From: Spongiibacter marinus
GTDB lineage: Bacteria; Pseudomonadota; Gammaproteobacteria; Pseudomonadales; Spongiibacteraceae
Length of the DNA stretch: 64,000 nucleotides
Direction of reading: 5' to 3'
NCBI RefSeq assembly: GCF_016906995.1
Contig: NZ_JAFBBD010000003.1
Coordinates: 370,689 to 434,688, forward strand
Under the pieces are notes generated by a model. It had not been told where the DNA came from and did no database searches. It saw only the letters and a list, made by a program, of their open reading frames with translations. Each line of letters begins with the position of its first letter. Positions within the stretch are counted from its first letter, which is position 1. Below are positions 7,940-17,879 of this stretch, in pieces. The position numbers and the translations under genes were made by a program.

Positions 7940-7962
7940 CTATTGAGAGTGCAATAGCCACA
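7940..7962 (+). repeat. 23-bp direct repeat, right copy
   Basis: Second copy of the 6229-6251 repeat with a single mismatch (G for C at the tenth base), same orientation, 1711 bp apart. It keeps the CTATTG-N6-CAATAG dyad. Confidence 0.75.
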
Positions 7963-8074
7963 CATTGAGGTTTTAGTATCCATAAAGTGAAGAGAAAATA
8001 CCCTGATAATGCTTTCGGCATGTCAGGAATATTTATAGAGATCAGTATTCATGGGGGTTAGCGATTTATCGTAC

Positions 8075-8108
8075 CCCACGTCACTGCATTTGGTTGCAGT
8101 GACGTGGG
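8075..8108 (-). terminator. 14-bp perfect hairpin after the CDF gene
   Basis: CCCACGTCACTGCA (8075-8088) and its exact complement (8095-8108) with a 6-nt loop, 37 nt past the stop of the CDF exporter. No T-run follows on either strand, so it may be a non-canonical terminator or a structural boundary of the metal cargo. Confidence 0.45.
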
Positions 8109-8144
8109 CCTTAAACCTCAGGAATAAACTCTCATATTCCTCAC

Positions 8145-8993
8145 CTATATTTCTTCTATAGTGCAATGAGTAATTCCGAAATTCTGTTTTAATGCTGACC
8201 TAACCGCCGATTTAATGGTAGCTCGATCAGTCCCCCTTAAAGATAAATGTCCTTCAAAAAACAACCTATTTTCATCCAGCTGCCAAACATGCACATGCTC
8301 TACCTGATCAACCCCTTCAATATCATTCAAAGTACATTTGATGTCATTAATACTGATCCCCTCCGGGACTGCCTGCATGAGAATCAAAATGCATTTTTTT
8401 AGCAATACTATACCGTGATAAATAACGTAGACAGATATGGCTATCGTCGCAATAACATCCACGACATACAGTTGATAAAGAATAATCATGACACCGGCGA
8501 CAATCACCGCAACAGAAGCCAGCGCATCGGATACGTTGTGAATAAACGCCGCTCGAATATTCATACTTTCCCTAGCCCCAGCAGAATAGGTTAGAAATGC
8601 CGTCCCAATATCAATAACTAAAGCAAATCCAGCCACCCAAAACACTATCCAACCATCAATAGGTGTCGGATTAAAGAATTTGTTAAAAGCCTCATAGATC
8701 AGATAGAGGCCAATGACAATTAACGTTGTGCTATTAATGAGAACACCCAGAATCTCAGCGCGCTTATAGCCATAGGTCATGCTCTCATTCGCATTCTTAT
8801 TGCCTATTTTTCTAGCGATTACAGCAATGACTATTGCTCCTGCATCACTCAAATTATGCAGGGCATCTGCAACTAGTGACAAACTACCGGATAACACTCC
8901 CCCGACTACTTGAGCCACCGTTAGTAAAATATTGATTAAAACAGCGATGGATAATTTCCGGTCTACCCCGTGCTCATGACTATGCATTCCCAT
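8145..8993 (-). CDS. czcD: Cation diffusion facilitator, zinc/cadmium/cobalt exporter (CzcD-like)
   Basis: 282 aa inner-membrane proton antiporter that exports divalent metals from the cytoplasm. Six hydrophobic helices span about residues 13-205. The metal-site motifs are HNLSD in helix 2 (His46, Asp50) and HNVSD in helix 5 (His152, Asp156), the HxxxD pair typical of Zn-type CDFs. A His-rich N-terminus (MHSHEHG) and a C-terminal cytoplasmic ferredoxin-like domain (about 210-282) complete the fold. The start ATG 8993 follows AGGAA by 7 nt and lies 4 nt after the mgtC-like stop, so the two are cotranscribed. Base composition here is clearly AT-richer than in the adjacent czcCBA genes. Confidence 0.93.
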   Translation of the reverse strand: MGMHSHEHGVDRKLSIAVLINILLTVAQVVGGVLSGSLSLVADALHNLSDAGAIVIAVIARKIGNKNANESMTYGYKRAEILGVLINSTTLIVIGLYLIYEAFNKFFNPTPIDGWIVFWVAGFALVIDIGTAFLTYSAGARESMNIRAAFIHNVSDALASVAVIVAGVMIILYQLYVVDVIATIAISVYVIYHGIVLLKKCILILMQAVPEGISINDIKCTLNDIEGVDQVEHVHVWQLDENRLFFEGHLSLRGTDRATIKSAVRSALKQNFGITHCTIEEI

Positions 8994-8997
8994 TTTT

Positions 8998-9420
8998 CTA
9001 TTCCTTTTGACTTAATATAGGCAGGTGATGGAGCGCCAATAATCCGAACAGCAGTACTGCAGACAGCACCGGTAGTAGTAGCATTTTGAAAGCAACAGCA
9101 AGGCCCACCGCAGCTGTTGCCCAAATCGTTGCGGCAGTAGTCAAGCCGCTTATCTTATCTTCGGACTTAAAAATAATGCCCGCTCCGATAAAACCTATTC
9201 CTGATACCACCTGAGCCGCGATTCGGGTAGGATCAGGCGCATCAACATGCATGGACACTAATCCGAAAGTGCAAGCTCCCATAGAAATAGCTGCATAGGT
9301 TCGAATACCGGCAGAATTTTTATGTAACTCACGTTCCAGTCCAATCAATGCTCCTAAAAAACCTGCAAATAGTAATCTGCCGGTCATACTAAATTCTAAA
9401 GCCCAATCCAGTTCAAACAT
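8998..9420 (-). CDS. MgtC/SapB family membrane protein
   Basis: 140 aa, about four hydrophobic segments. The MgtC signatures GFLGALIGLERELH (near 20-33), GIRTYAAISMGACTFG (near 38-53) and VVSGIGFIGAGIIFK (near 71-85) are easy to see. It lacks the C-terminal ACT-like domain of long MgtC proteins. Family members are linked to Mg2+ limitation, acid stress and intramacrophage survival, and short forms are common in metal-resistance clusters. The start has an ideal AAAGGAG 5 nt upstream. The gene lies in a three-gene AT-rich set with the CDF exporter and the 159-aa membrane protein. Confidence 0.9.
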   Translation of the reverse strand: MFELDWALEFSMTGRLLFAGFLGALIGLERELHKNSAGIRTYAAISMGACTFGLVSMHVDAPDPTRIAAQVVSGIGFIGAGIIFKSEDKISGLTTAATIWATAAVGLAVAFKMLLLPVLSAVLLFGLLALHHLPILSQKE

Positions 9421-9467
9421 TGAAGCTCCTTTAAAAGATAACCACCACTCCGCAGCTTGTTAAACGA

Positions 9468-9947
9468 TTAATCCTGCTCGAGTTTTTCAGCTTGTAAACT
9501 AATTTTTTGATACACACCCAAGCCAATCATTAGAAATACCGATGTAATAATTAAAATTGCTGGGTAAATCAACAAAGTAATGTCTGCTGTCCCAGCCTTC
9601 AAAATATAGATCAGGCCCTCAATCCCAACGACGATCGAAATTATGACCATGATTTTGGTGAGCGCTTCCCTGGCCTCTTTAGGGGAATGCAATTGTTTGC
9701 TACGAACAACTTCTTCTTCAATCATGTATTTGGCAACGTCCAGAATGGCCACCGAAATGACTATCGCGCCTACAGAACTGAGCATCTTAGAGACAAAACC
9801 ATCGCTCAGACCATCCACAGTTAATACATGAGCCAAAACTTCATAAACAGACCACCCCATAATAAGAAGAGCCATTAAAGTCAATGAAATGGCAGCGACA
9901 AAGTAAATAAATACAGAAATACGTTCAAATTTTTTATCTATACCCAT
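9468..9947 (-). CDS. Four-helix membrane protein of metal-resistance cluster, unknown function
   Basis: 159 aa with four predicted membrane helices (about residues 10-35, 57-75, 93-115, 123-147). The loop after helix 2 is charged (YMIEEEVVRSKQ). I do not recognise a catalytic motif. Its topology is reminiscent of PsiE-like small membrane proteins, but I cannot confirm this. It starts at ATG 9947 behind AAGGGG and is followed after 47 nt by the mgtC-like gene, suggesting a shared transcript 9947 to 8145. It presumably supports metal export or envelope stress, which is inference from neighbourhood only. Confidence 0.75.
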   Translation of the reverse strand: MGIDKKFERISVFIYFVAAISLTLMALLIMGWSVYEVLAHVLTVDGLSDGFVSKMLSSVGAIVISVAILDVAKYMIEEEVVRSKQLHSPKEAREALTKIMVIISIVVGIEGLIYILKAGTADITLLIYPAILIITSVFLMIGLGVYQKISLQAEKLEQD

Positions 9948-9980
9948 TTCATTCCCCTTGGCCCAATACCGGGTTCAACT

Positions 9981-10015
9981 AAAAACCGCCACCCCAAACC
10001 TTCGGGTGCGGCGGT
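9981..10015 (-). terminator. Rho-independent terminator of the czcCBA operon
   Basis: On the minus strand a GC-rich stem (ACCGCCGCACCC pairing with GGGGTGGCGGT, small bulge) is followed by TTTTT, 28 nt after the czcA stop. It cleanly separates czcCBA from the 9947-8145 genes. Confidence 0.8.
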
Positions 10016-10042
10016 ATAGCCTCTATATAACGTAATTATCCG

Positions 10043-13165
<3,123 letters not shown>

Positions 13166-14233
13166 TTAGTGATCGTGGGAAGCGCCGGATTTTTCCAAGT
13201 CGGCTTTGATCAGATAGCTGTTTATGACAACATATTCGTCACCAGGCTTCAGTCCATCCAATACCTCAGTAAAGCGGCTGTCACTGCGACCCAGTGTGAC
13301 CGGTCGTGCTTCGTAGCGCTCACCTTCTTTGACAAAGACAACCGTGCGGTTTTCAAACGTTTGTAAAGAGCGATTGTCCACTCGCAGGGAGGCTTGTACT
13401 TGCTCCACGCTCACCAGACCTTGTAATAACAATCCAGGAGTCCAACGTCCTTGCTTATTATCAATAGCTGCCCGAGCCAGAACAAACGGTTGACCACTGT
13501 CGCTGGGAATCAAGTGTTTGATCGTGGACGTTGTTTGTTCAGATTCCACTGACATGGTGACCGGCTGGCCTAAGGCGATACGGCTCATCTGGCCAGGGAA
13601 TATCTGGAACTCCGCCCAAACCTGATCAAAGTTAGCAACCGTGAACAGTGCCTGCTCCTCCGTCGCTTCACCCTGTGAGGCATGACGAGCCGTAATAATC
13701 CCTGAAAAAGGCGCCTTTAAAACATAGCGCTTGAGACTTTCATTCGATTCCACCTCTGCCAACTTTTGCCCTTTTTCGACACGCTCGCCGATACTGACGT
13801 TTACCTGTGTAATCGTACCGGGAAAGCGTGCACGAATATGACTGATACGCCCCGGGTCGGCAATCACCCGACCATAGACGGTCAGCGTCTTGTTGATTTC
13901 ACCAGGACCTGCAACGGCGGTGCTAATACCAGCTTTGCTAGCCATCGCGTCAGCAATTTCAACAACGCCTTCTTGATCTTCTAGATCACCCCCCTCATGA
14001 CCATGCTCCTCATTCTCTTCTTCATGACCCTCTTCATGGTCATCCCCCTGATGCTCTTCATGGTCATCTCCCTGATGCTCTTCATAATCCTGCTTTGCAT
14101 GGTCATGTGACTCATGCCCGTGTTGCGCATGGTCATCACTTTCACTGTTGGCGACCAGGCTCACTGTGAGCAACGCTACAAAACCGATGACCAACCCCAA
14201 CGAACCCTTTTTTTTCAAAATACAAATATTCAT
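13166..14233 (-). CDS. czcB: Periplasmic adaptor of metal efflux pump, CzcB family
   Basis: 355 aa membrane-fusion protein linking CzcA to the outer-membrane channel. The N-terminal hydrophobic anchor (about 14-29) is followed by an exceptionally His/Asp/Glu-rich stretch (about 31-85) likely to bind metal. The lipoyl/biotinyl-like hairpin domain (ARFPGTITQVNVSIGERV near 133-150), beta-barrel and membrane-proximal domains follow. The His-rich stretch is encoded by 24-bp tandem repeats (14031-14078). The start overlaps the czcC stop as TAATG with AGGAAG upstream, so translation is coupled. Confidence 0.93.
   Translation of the reverse strand: MNICILKKKGSLGLVIGFVALLTVSLVANSESDDHAQHGHESHDHAKQDYEEHQGDDHEEHQGDDHEEGHEEENEEHGHEGGDLEDQEGVVEIADAMASKAGISTAVAGPGEINKTLTVYGRVIADPGRISHIRARFPGTITQVNVSIGERVEKGQKLAEVESNESLKRYVLKAPFSGIITARHASQGEATEEQALFTVANFDQVWAEFQIFPGQMSRIALGQPVTMSVESEQTTSTIKHLIPSDSGQPFVLARAAIDNKQGRWTPGLLLQGLVSVEQVQASLRVDNRSLQTFENRTVVFVKEGERYEARPVTLGRSDSRFTEVLDGLKPGDEYVVINSYLIKADLEKSGASHDH
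14031..14078 (-). repeat. Two tandem 24-bp repeats inside czcB
   Basis: Copies 14031-14054 and 14055-14078 differ at one base, and a decayed third copy follows. They encode the duplicated EEHQGDDH motif of the metal-binding N-terminus, and repeat number could change by slippage. Confidence 0.85.
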
Positions 14234-15561
14234 TATTTAGCTTCCTGGAAATTGGTGAAAGAATATTGCTCTACCGTCAGCGGTTCTGCGGTAAGTTGTT
14301 CAATGTCCGCGCCATAACGCAAAGCGGCGGCGGCGGCATCAATCAAGGTTCGACGCGCACTTAACAACTCTTGCCTGGCAGACACATAATCGACATAGCT
14401 ATAACGTCCACGTTCATAAGCCTGCTGCGTTCCCTCCAAGGCCTGCTCCAGTGCAGGAACAATGTTCTTACGTAAATCGTCTACGGTGTGAATAGCCTGC
14501 TGCCGATTGCTATAAGCGCGATACAGTTGCGCACGCATCGCCAGCAAAGCAGCCTCTCGCTGTACAGAGATCACATCACGAGCGGCTGTGGCTGAACGAA
14601 TCGCTCCGCTATTTCGACGTCCGGAAAACAAAGGGACGGAAAATCCTGCAACAACAGCTGTGTCATCCGTTTCCTGAAACCGCCGCAATCCAACCGACCA
14701 GTTCACATCGCTACGACTCTGGGTCTTGGCCAACCGTAATTCGGTTTCCTTTAGTCGTTCCTCTGCAGCAAAAACCTGAATCGCCGGGTTCAGCTCAACA
14801 CGTTCATACAGCGTTTCGAATGCCACATCCTTACTAAAACGGTACAAATCACCTTCAGCCCGATTAAAATCCGGCCTTGTCTCTCCCCAAAGTGTACCCA
14901 AAGCTACGTTGAGGTAACTCAACTGTTTCTTTTCTGCTGAAACCGTAAGGTGAGCCTGAGCTGCGGCTGCTTCGGCACGCTTAACTTCAGCATCCGGTGA
15001 CGCGCCAGCCTTAGCCCTTGTTTTGACTGCCACCAATGCGTCCTTCGCCAGCTGATCCGCTTTCTCCGCCAAAGCCACTCGTTGCTGTGCAGCTAACACA
15101 TCAATGAAACGGCGCGTAACCTCACCCGATAAATCCAAAGCGTCTGCTTGCCTTTGAGCTTCAAACCGACTGAAACCACGATTGACAACCTCGACTCTCG
15201 CATCCCGCTTTCCACCCAACTCTAATGCTGATGACAATGAGATCGTCAGCTCCGCCTGGTCAAACCCATTAAAATCGCCCGAACCCGCAAAGTTCTCGGC
15301 CCCAAAGTCCAGTTCATAGGCTGGTCGGAGCTCGGCCGTAGCCAACTCGCCTTTCAGCGCTTGCTGACGAAAATCAAAAACCTTCAAAGACGGATTCTTG
15401 ACCAGGGTACGTTGTATCGCAGTTTGCAATGTGATTGTGTTCTCTGCTGCCTGCAATGAAATAACGGGCAGCATCAGCAAACCGATTAGGGCAAAGCCGA
15501 CTCCTAACCTTTTTCGGTTGCTTCGGGGCGCAACTACGGCCCCATGTTCAATACTTAGCAT
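14233..15561 (-). CDS. czcC: Outer-membrane efflux channel, CzcC (TolC) family
   Basis: 442 aa outer-membrane component of the CzcCBA pump. Signal peptide: basic start (SNRKRLG) then a hydrophobic core ending LQAAEN near residue 40. The mature part shows the two repeated long-helix/beta units of outer-membrane efflux proteins (TolC family), including ITLQTAIQRTL near the N-terminus and ARQELLSARRTL near 400. I use ATG 15561, 8 nt after AGGA; the frame can be extended to TTG 15588 but that has no Shine-Dalgarno sequence. It is followed by czcB in a TAATG overlap. Confidence 0.92.
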   Translation of the reverse strand: MLSIEHGAVVAPRSNRKRLGVGFALIGLLMLPVISLQAAENTITLQTAIQRTLVKNPSLKVFDFRQQALKGELATAELRPAYELDFGAENFAGSGDFNGFDQAELTISLSSALELGGKRDARVEVVNRGFSRFEAQRQADALDLSGEVTRRFIDVLAAQQRVALAEKADQLAKDALVAVKTRAKAGASPDAEVKRAEAAAAQAHLTVSAEKKQLSYLNVALGTLWGETRPDFNRAEGDLYRFSKDVAFETLYERVELNPAIQVFAAEERLKETELRLAKTQSRSDVNWSVGLRRFQETDDTAVVAGFSVPLFSGRRNSGAIRSATAARDVISVQREAALLAMRAQLYRAYSNRQQAIHTVDDLRKNIVPALEQALEGTQQAYERGRYSYVDYVSARQELLSARRTLIDAAAAALRYGADIEQLTAEPLTVEQYSFTNFQEAK

Positions 15562-15643
15562 GGTATTAATCCTACATAAGCGTGACAAATCAGGGCATCA
15601 TCGCTCTAACGGCGATAAACCCAATAAAAGACTGTGCGTAGGA

Positions 15644-15988
15644 TTAGACTTGGGGAGGACGGTCTAGCGAAGAAGGAATGTAATTAGGCTTAACACTGCT
15701 TAGACTTAATAGGCGAACTTTGCCTTTCGCAGAGACATGACTGAATGTGGGTGTGACAATAGAATTGAAATGGGGACAATGATTGTGGTGGCAATCTATC
15801 GAATCTGCTGAAGACAGACCTGCATCTAATTGGTCTGCAATACTATTACCATCTTCGGTATCGGTAAAACTGTGATATATCCCTTGTGGGTCTGTATCTG
15901 AATGATGTTCCTCATGAGAGTCAGCCACAGCCAACACTGACTGCAGAGCAATCAGTACGACTAACATGTAAGGCACCCATTTTCTCAT
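15644..15988 (-). CDS. czcI: Small periplasmic His-rich protein, CzcI-like
   Basis: 114 aa. Signal peptide 1-21 (cleavage near AVADS), then DSHEEHHSDTD and a CHHNHCPH cluster (about 71-78) suited to metal binding. It lies directly upstream of czcC in the same direction, the place where CzcI-type proteins are found in czc operons. The family is thought to modulate induction of the pump. The call is by position, size and His/Cys motif; sequence identity to CzcI cannot be judged here. The Shine-Dalgarno sequence before ATG 15988 is weak. The 82-nt gap to czcC has no terminator, so it is probably the first gene of the operon. Confidence 0.7.
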   Translation of the reverse strand: MRKWVPYMLVVLIALQSVLAVADSHEEHHSDTDPQGIYHSFTDTEDGNSIADQLDAGLSSADSIDCHHNHCPHFNSIVTPTFSHVSAKGKVRLLSLSSVKPNYIPSSLDRPPQV

Positions 15989-16044
15989 GACACATCTAAT
16001 AACTGTTAAAGGACTTTAAAGAAATAGCTCGACCACTTACGACA

Positions 16045-16088
16045 AACTAAACTTTTTTTAGTTCATCATATATTACCTAATTTGTCAA
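16045..16088 (-). promoter_or_regulatory. Candidate czc operon promoter/operator
   Basis: Minus-strand TTGACA (16088-16083) is a good -35 box. The corresponding -10 (TGAACT, 17 nt away) is poor. A dyad AACTAAA / TTTAGTT (16045-16051, 16057-16063) lies just downstream, where a repressor or two-component regulator could bind. This is suggestive only. Confidence 0.3.
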
Positions 16089-16254
16089 TTTTAGCCCTAT
16101 CATGCACCTACTCTTAGCCTTTATTTTCATACTAGAGGTTACTTACAATCAAAAGTCGGCTCTCATCTAGGACCGCGGCTGACTAACTTCCAACGATACC
16201 CGCACACTAGAAAAATTTCTGCAGATTAGACCCAGTGTAACCATTGGGCGACTC

Positions 16255-16298
16255 ATCACACCTTGTGACTGTATGTCAATACAGTCACAAGGTGTGAT
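16255..16298. repeat. Perfect 20-bp inverted repeat with 4-nt loop
   Basis: Arms 16255-16274 and 16279-16298 are exact complements around GTCA. No T-run follows on either strand, so it is not an ordinary terminator. It lies between the metal cargo and the regulator/integrase end of the ICE. Candidates are a bidirectional termination structure, a protein-binding dyad, a transfer-origin hairpin or a module boundary. Confidence 0.8.
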
Positions 16299-16432
16299 AG
16301 ATCCTATAAAAGCTCGATTTCAATAGATAGCACTCATGCTTGAAATATATTTCTTTAAGGGCTGAAAACAAAAGTATGACTATCGACTAACTATATCGCT
16401 AATGTGCTCGTGACTCTTTCGGGAACCAAAAT

Positions 16433-16657
16433 ATGAACAACACCACAGCGGCTATTACTGACCGTGAACTCACCACCAAAGAGGCAGCTTCCCTACTCGG
16501 CCTGTCGCCCAGCACACTGAGAAAATGGCGCTGTACTGGAGAGCGCCCGGAATTACCCTGGTGTAAGCGGTTTCGCAAGGTTTTCTATCTGGAATCCGAG
16601 GTCATTCTTTTCAGGGAAAAAAATACTACATCCAATTGCGATGAAACCTACGTCTAG
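16433..16657 (+). CDS. Small HTH DNA-binding protein (MerR/AlpA-like helix_turn_helix)
   Basis: 74 aa. Residues about 13-60 form a winged HTH of the excisionase/AlpA kind: LTTKEAASLLGLSPSTLRKWR followed by the wing region RVFYLESEVILF-like (KVFYLESEVILF). Proteins of this size serve as excisionases or transcription activators in ICEs and prophages. It starts at ATG 16433 without a strong Shine-Dalgarno sequence. It is separated from the cargo by a 20-bp hairpin and reads toward the integrase. It is probably an ICE regulator or recombination directionality factor; which one cannot be told. Confidence 0.78.
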   Translation: MNNTTAAITDRELTTKEAASLLGLSPSTLRKWRCTGERPELPWCKRFRKVFYLESEVILFREKNTTSNCDETYV

Positions 16658-17079
16658 CTGTTATTTCAACCATTCTGGAAGTATCTTGATTTAAGTATGT
16701 TGGCGTTTACCGAGCTTGGCCGGGTTCGCTAATCGCTCATTCCCCGTTGGGGAACTGCCGCCCTATCAATCCCTAACGCTTCAGCCCTCCAGGCTGCAAA
16801 ATCATCGAAACAGTTTTCCTCACCTTCATCCACCTCTCAGCCAAATATCAACCCAGATGCTCAAGCTACTTTGCTAAGGGGCCTTGCCCCTCGCGCATTG
16901 CAAGTGCAAGGCTCCGCGCTTCCTCACCCGTTCAGATTCCTTCGCGTTGCTCAGTCACTTAGCTGCGGCTTCCGGTGAGCCACTGGCCATTTGCTACCCC
17001 CACGCTTCGCCAGCGGTGCAGGAGCGCAGACGGGTGCTGCGCTCGTTAAGCACAATTCACGAACTCAAGGGTAACCATT
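16658..17079. other. 422-nt gap without a supported gene
   Basis: GC-richer than its surroundings, with several small inverted repeats (for example AGGGGCC-TTG-CCCCT near 16877). A 71-codon open frame at 16884-17099 has low-complexity composition and overlaps the start of the next gene, so I do not call it. It is possibly a long 5' leader of the 17080 gene. Confidence 0.5.
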
Positions 17080-17502
17080 ATGAGAAAGACCATTTATGAA
17101 ACTAACTATGACCGGCTGATTAAACTGGGTGTTATTACTAATGAGAGGGCTGTACCCAATCAATGTCGCCGCAGTCAGGTGGCGGGGTTAATGGATTGGG
17201 TGGTGGAGCGTTTACCCCATCTGGACGGTGTTTCAGGCAATGATGAGGGTATTGCGGTGTCACTGGCGCATTACTTTGAGCAGAACGGCGATCTATGCAA
17301 AGATCCGGAGATGGTTGTACTTATCTACCCATCTCAACGAATGGCAGAAGCCTTTACCTTTGAAATGTCGATACCGCCTATCTATCAGCAAGTCTTTCCA
17401 GAGCCTGGCAAGTTCCACCCTCAACAGCGTAAAGAGCTTAATTCGTTTCTTCGGCAATGGCTGAATAACCTGATTGCACAGCAGCATTCCCTATCAGAAT
17501 AA
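17080..17502 (+). CDS. DUF6908-like ICE protein, unknown function
   Basis: 140 aa soluble protein. The pattern MDWVVERLP... LAHYFEQNGDLCKDPEMVVLIYP... AFTFEMSIPPIYQQVF... LNSFLRQWLNNL matches my memory of DUF6908 proteins, which are common accessory genes of ICEs and plasmids. No catalytic motif is evident. The start ATG follows AAGGGTAACC. It lies between two small HTH genes in the regulatory end of the element. The role is unknown; a link to element maintenance or regulation is only inferred from position. Confidence 0.7.
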   Translation: MRKTIYETNYDRLIKLGVITNERAVPNQCRRSQVAGLMDWVVERLPHLDGVSGNDEGIAVSLAHYFEQNGDLCKDPEMVVLIYPSQRMAEAFTFEMSIPPIYQQVFPEPGKFHPQQRKELNSFLRQWLNNLIAQQHSLSE

Positions 17503-17600
17503 TTTTTTATCGCATTGAAAGATTTGCAACGGAAAGTCGATACATGAATTGTTAGTGTTCTCGCTCGACATCCGTAAATTGAGTAGATGGAATAATAGCC

Positions 17601-17879
17601 GTGGGTAACACCAGAGAAACCAAGCATCGGGATAATGGAAGCACCTTGAATTCAGGAAAGACGCTGATCAACCGCAGAACATTATTAACGATGATTCCGC
17701 TCTCAGATCGCACCATCTACAATCTGGAAAAACGCGGCGAATTCCCTCGCCGCATCGTATTAACAAGCCGCAATGTCGCATGGGATTTAGCGGAAGTAGA
17801 AAATTGGATTGAAGAGCGTAAACAATCAGACGCTAAAGCCATCAGGCCTGGTATGCCTCTACTTCTCGGTTCTCGCTAG
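17601..17879 (+). CDS. AlpA-family phage/ICE regulator
   Basis: 92 aa, GTG start at 17601 (no better in-frame start before the domain, though TTG 17649 is possible). The HTH core LINRRTLLTMIPLSDRTIYNLEKRGEFPRRIVL with WDLAEVENWIEERK is a textbook AlpA (Phage_AlpA) domain. AlpA proteins activate integrase expression or promote excision of P4-like elements. Its 3' end overlaps the convergent integrase gene by 38 bp (17842-17879), so the two transcripts are antisense to each other at their ends. The neighbour strongly supports a role in control of integration and excision. Confidence 0.85.
   Translation: MGNTRETKHRDNGSTLNSGKTLINRRTLLTMIPLSDRTIYNLEKRGEFPRRIVLTSRNVAWDLAEVENWIEERKQSDAKAIRPGMPLLLGSR

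Larger units (their letters stand above)
7307..8144. other. 838-nt region with no convincing gene
   Basis: It contains a 20-bp inverted repeat (7552-7620) with an overlapping alternative hairpin, the right copy of the 23-bp repeat (7940-7962) and a 14-bp hairpin (8075-8108). A minus-strand AAGGAG at 7855-7860 precedes an ATG (7852), but the frame closes after 13 codons. It may be a leader peptide or gene debris. I see no protein or RNA family here. Confidence 0.6.
15989..16432. other. 444-nt divergent intergenic region
   Basis: It carries the presumed czc promoter (leftward) and the promoter of the HTH gene at 16433 (rightward), plus the 20-bp hairpin at 16255-16298. I see no gene. Confidence 0.6.

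Noticed and set aside
14031..14078. Tandem repeats as a CRISPR array
   Set aside because: Units are contiguous with no spacers and lie in frame within czcB. No CRISPR array was seen anywhere in the window.
16884..17099. 71-codon frame before the DUF6908-like gene
   Set aside because: Low-complexity composition, overlaps the next start by 20 nt, no Shine-Dalgarno sequence.
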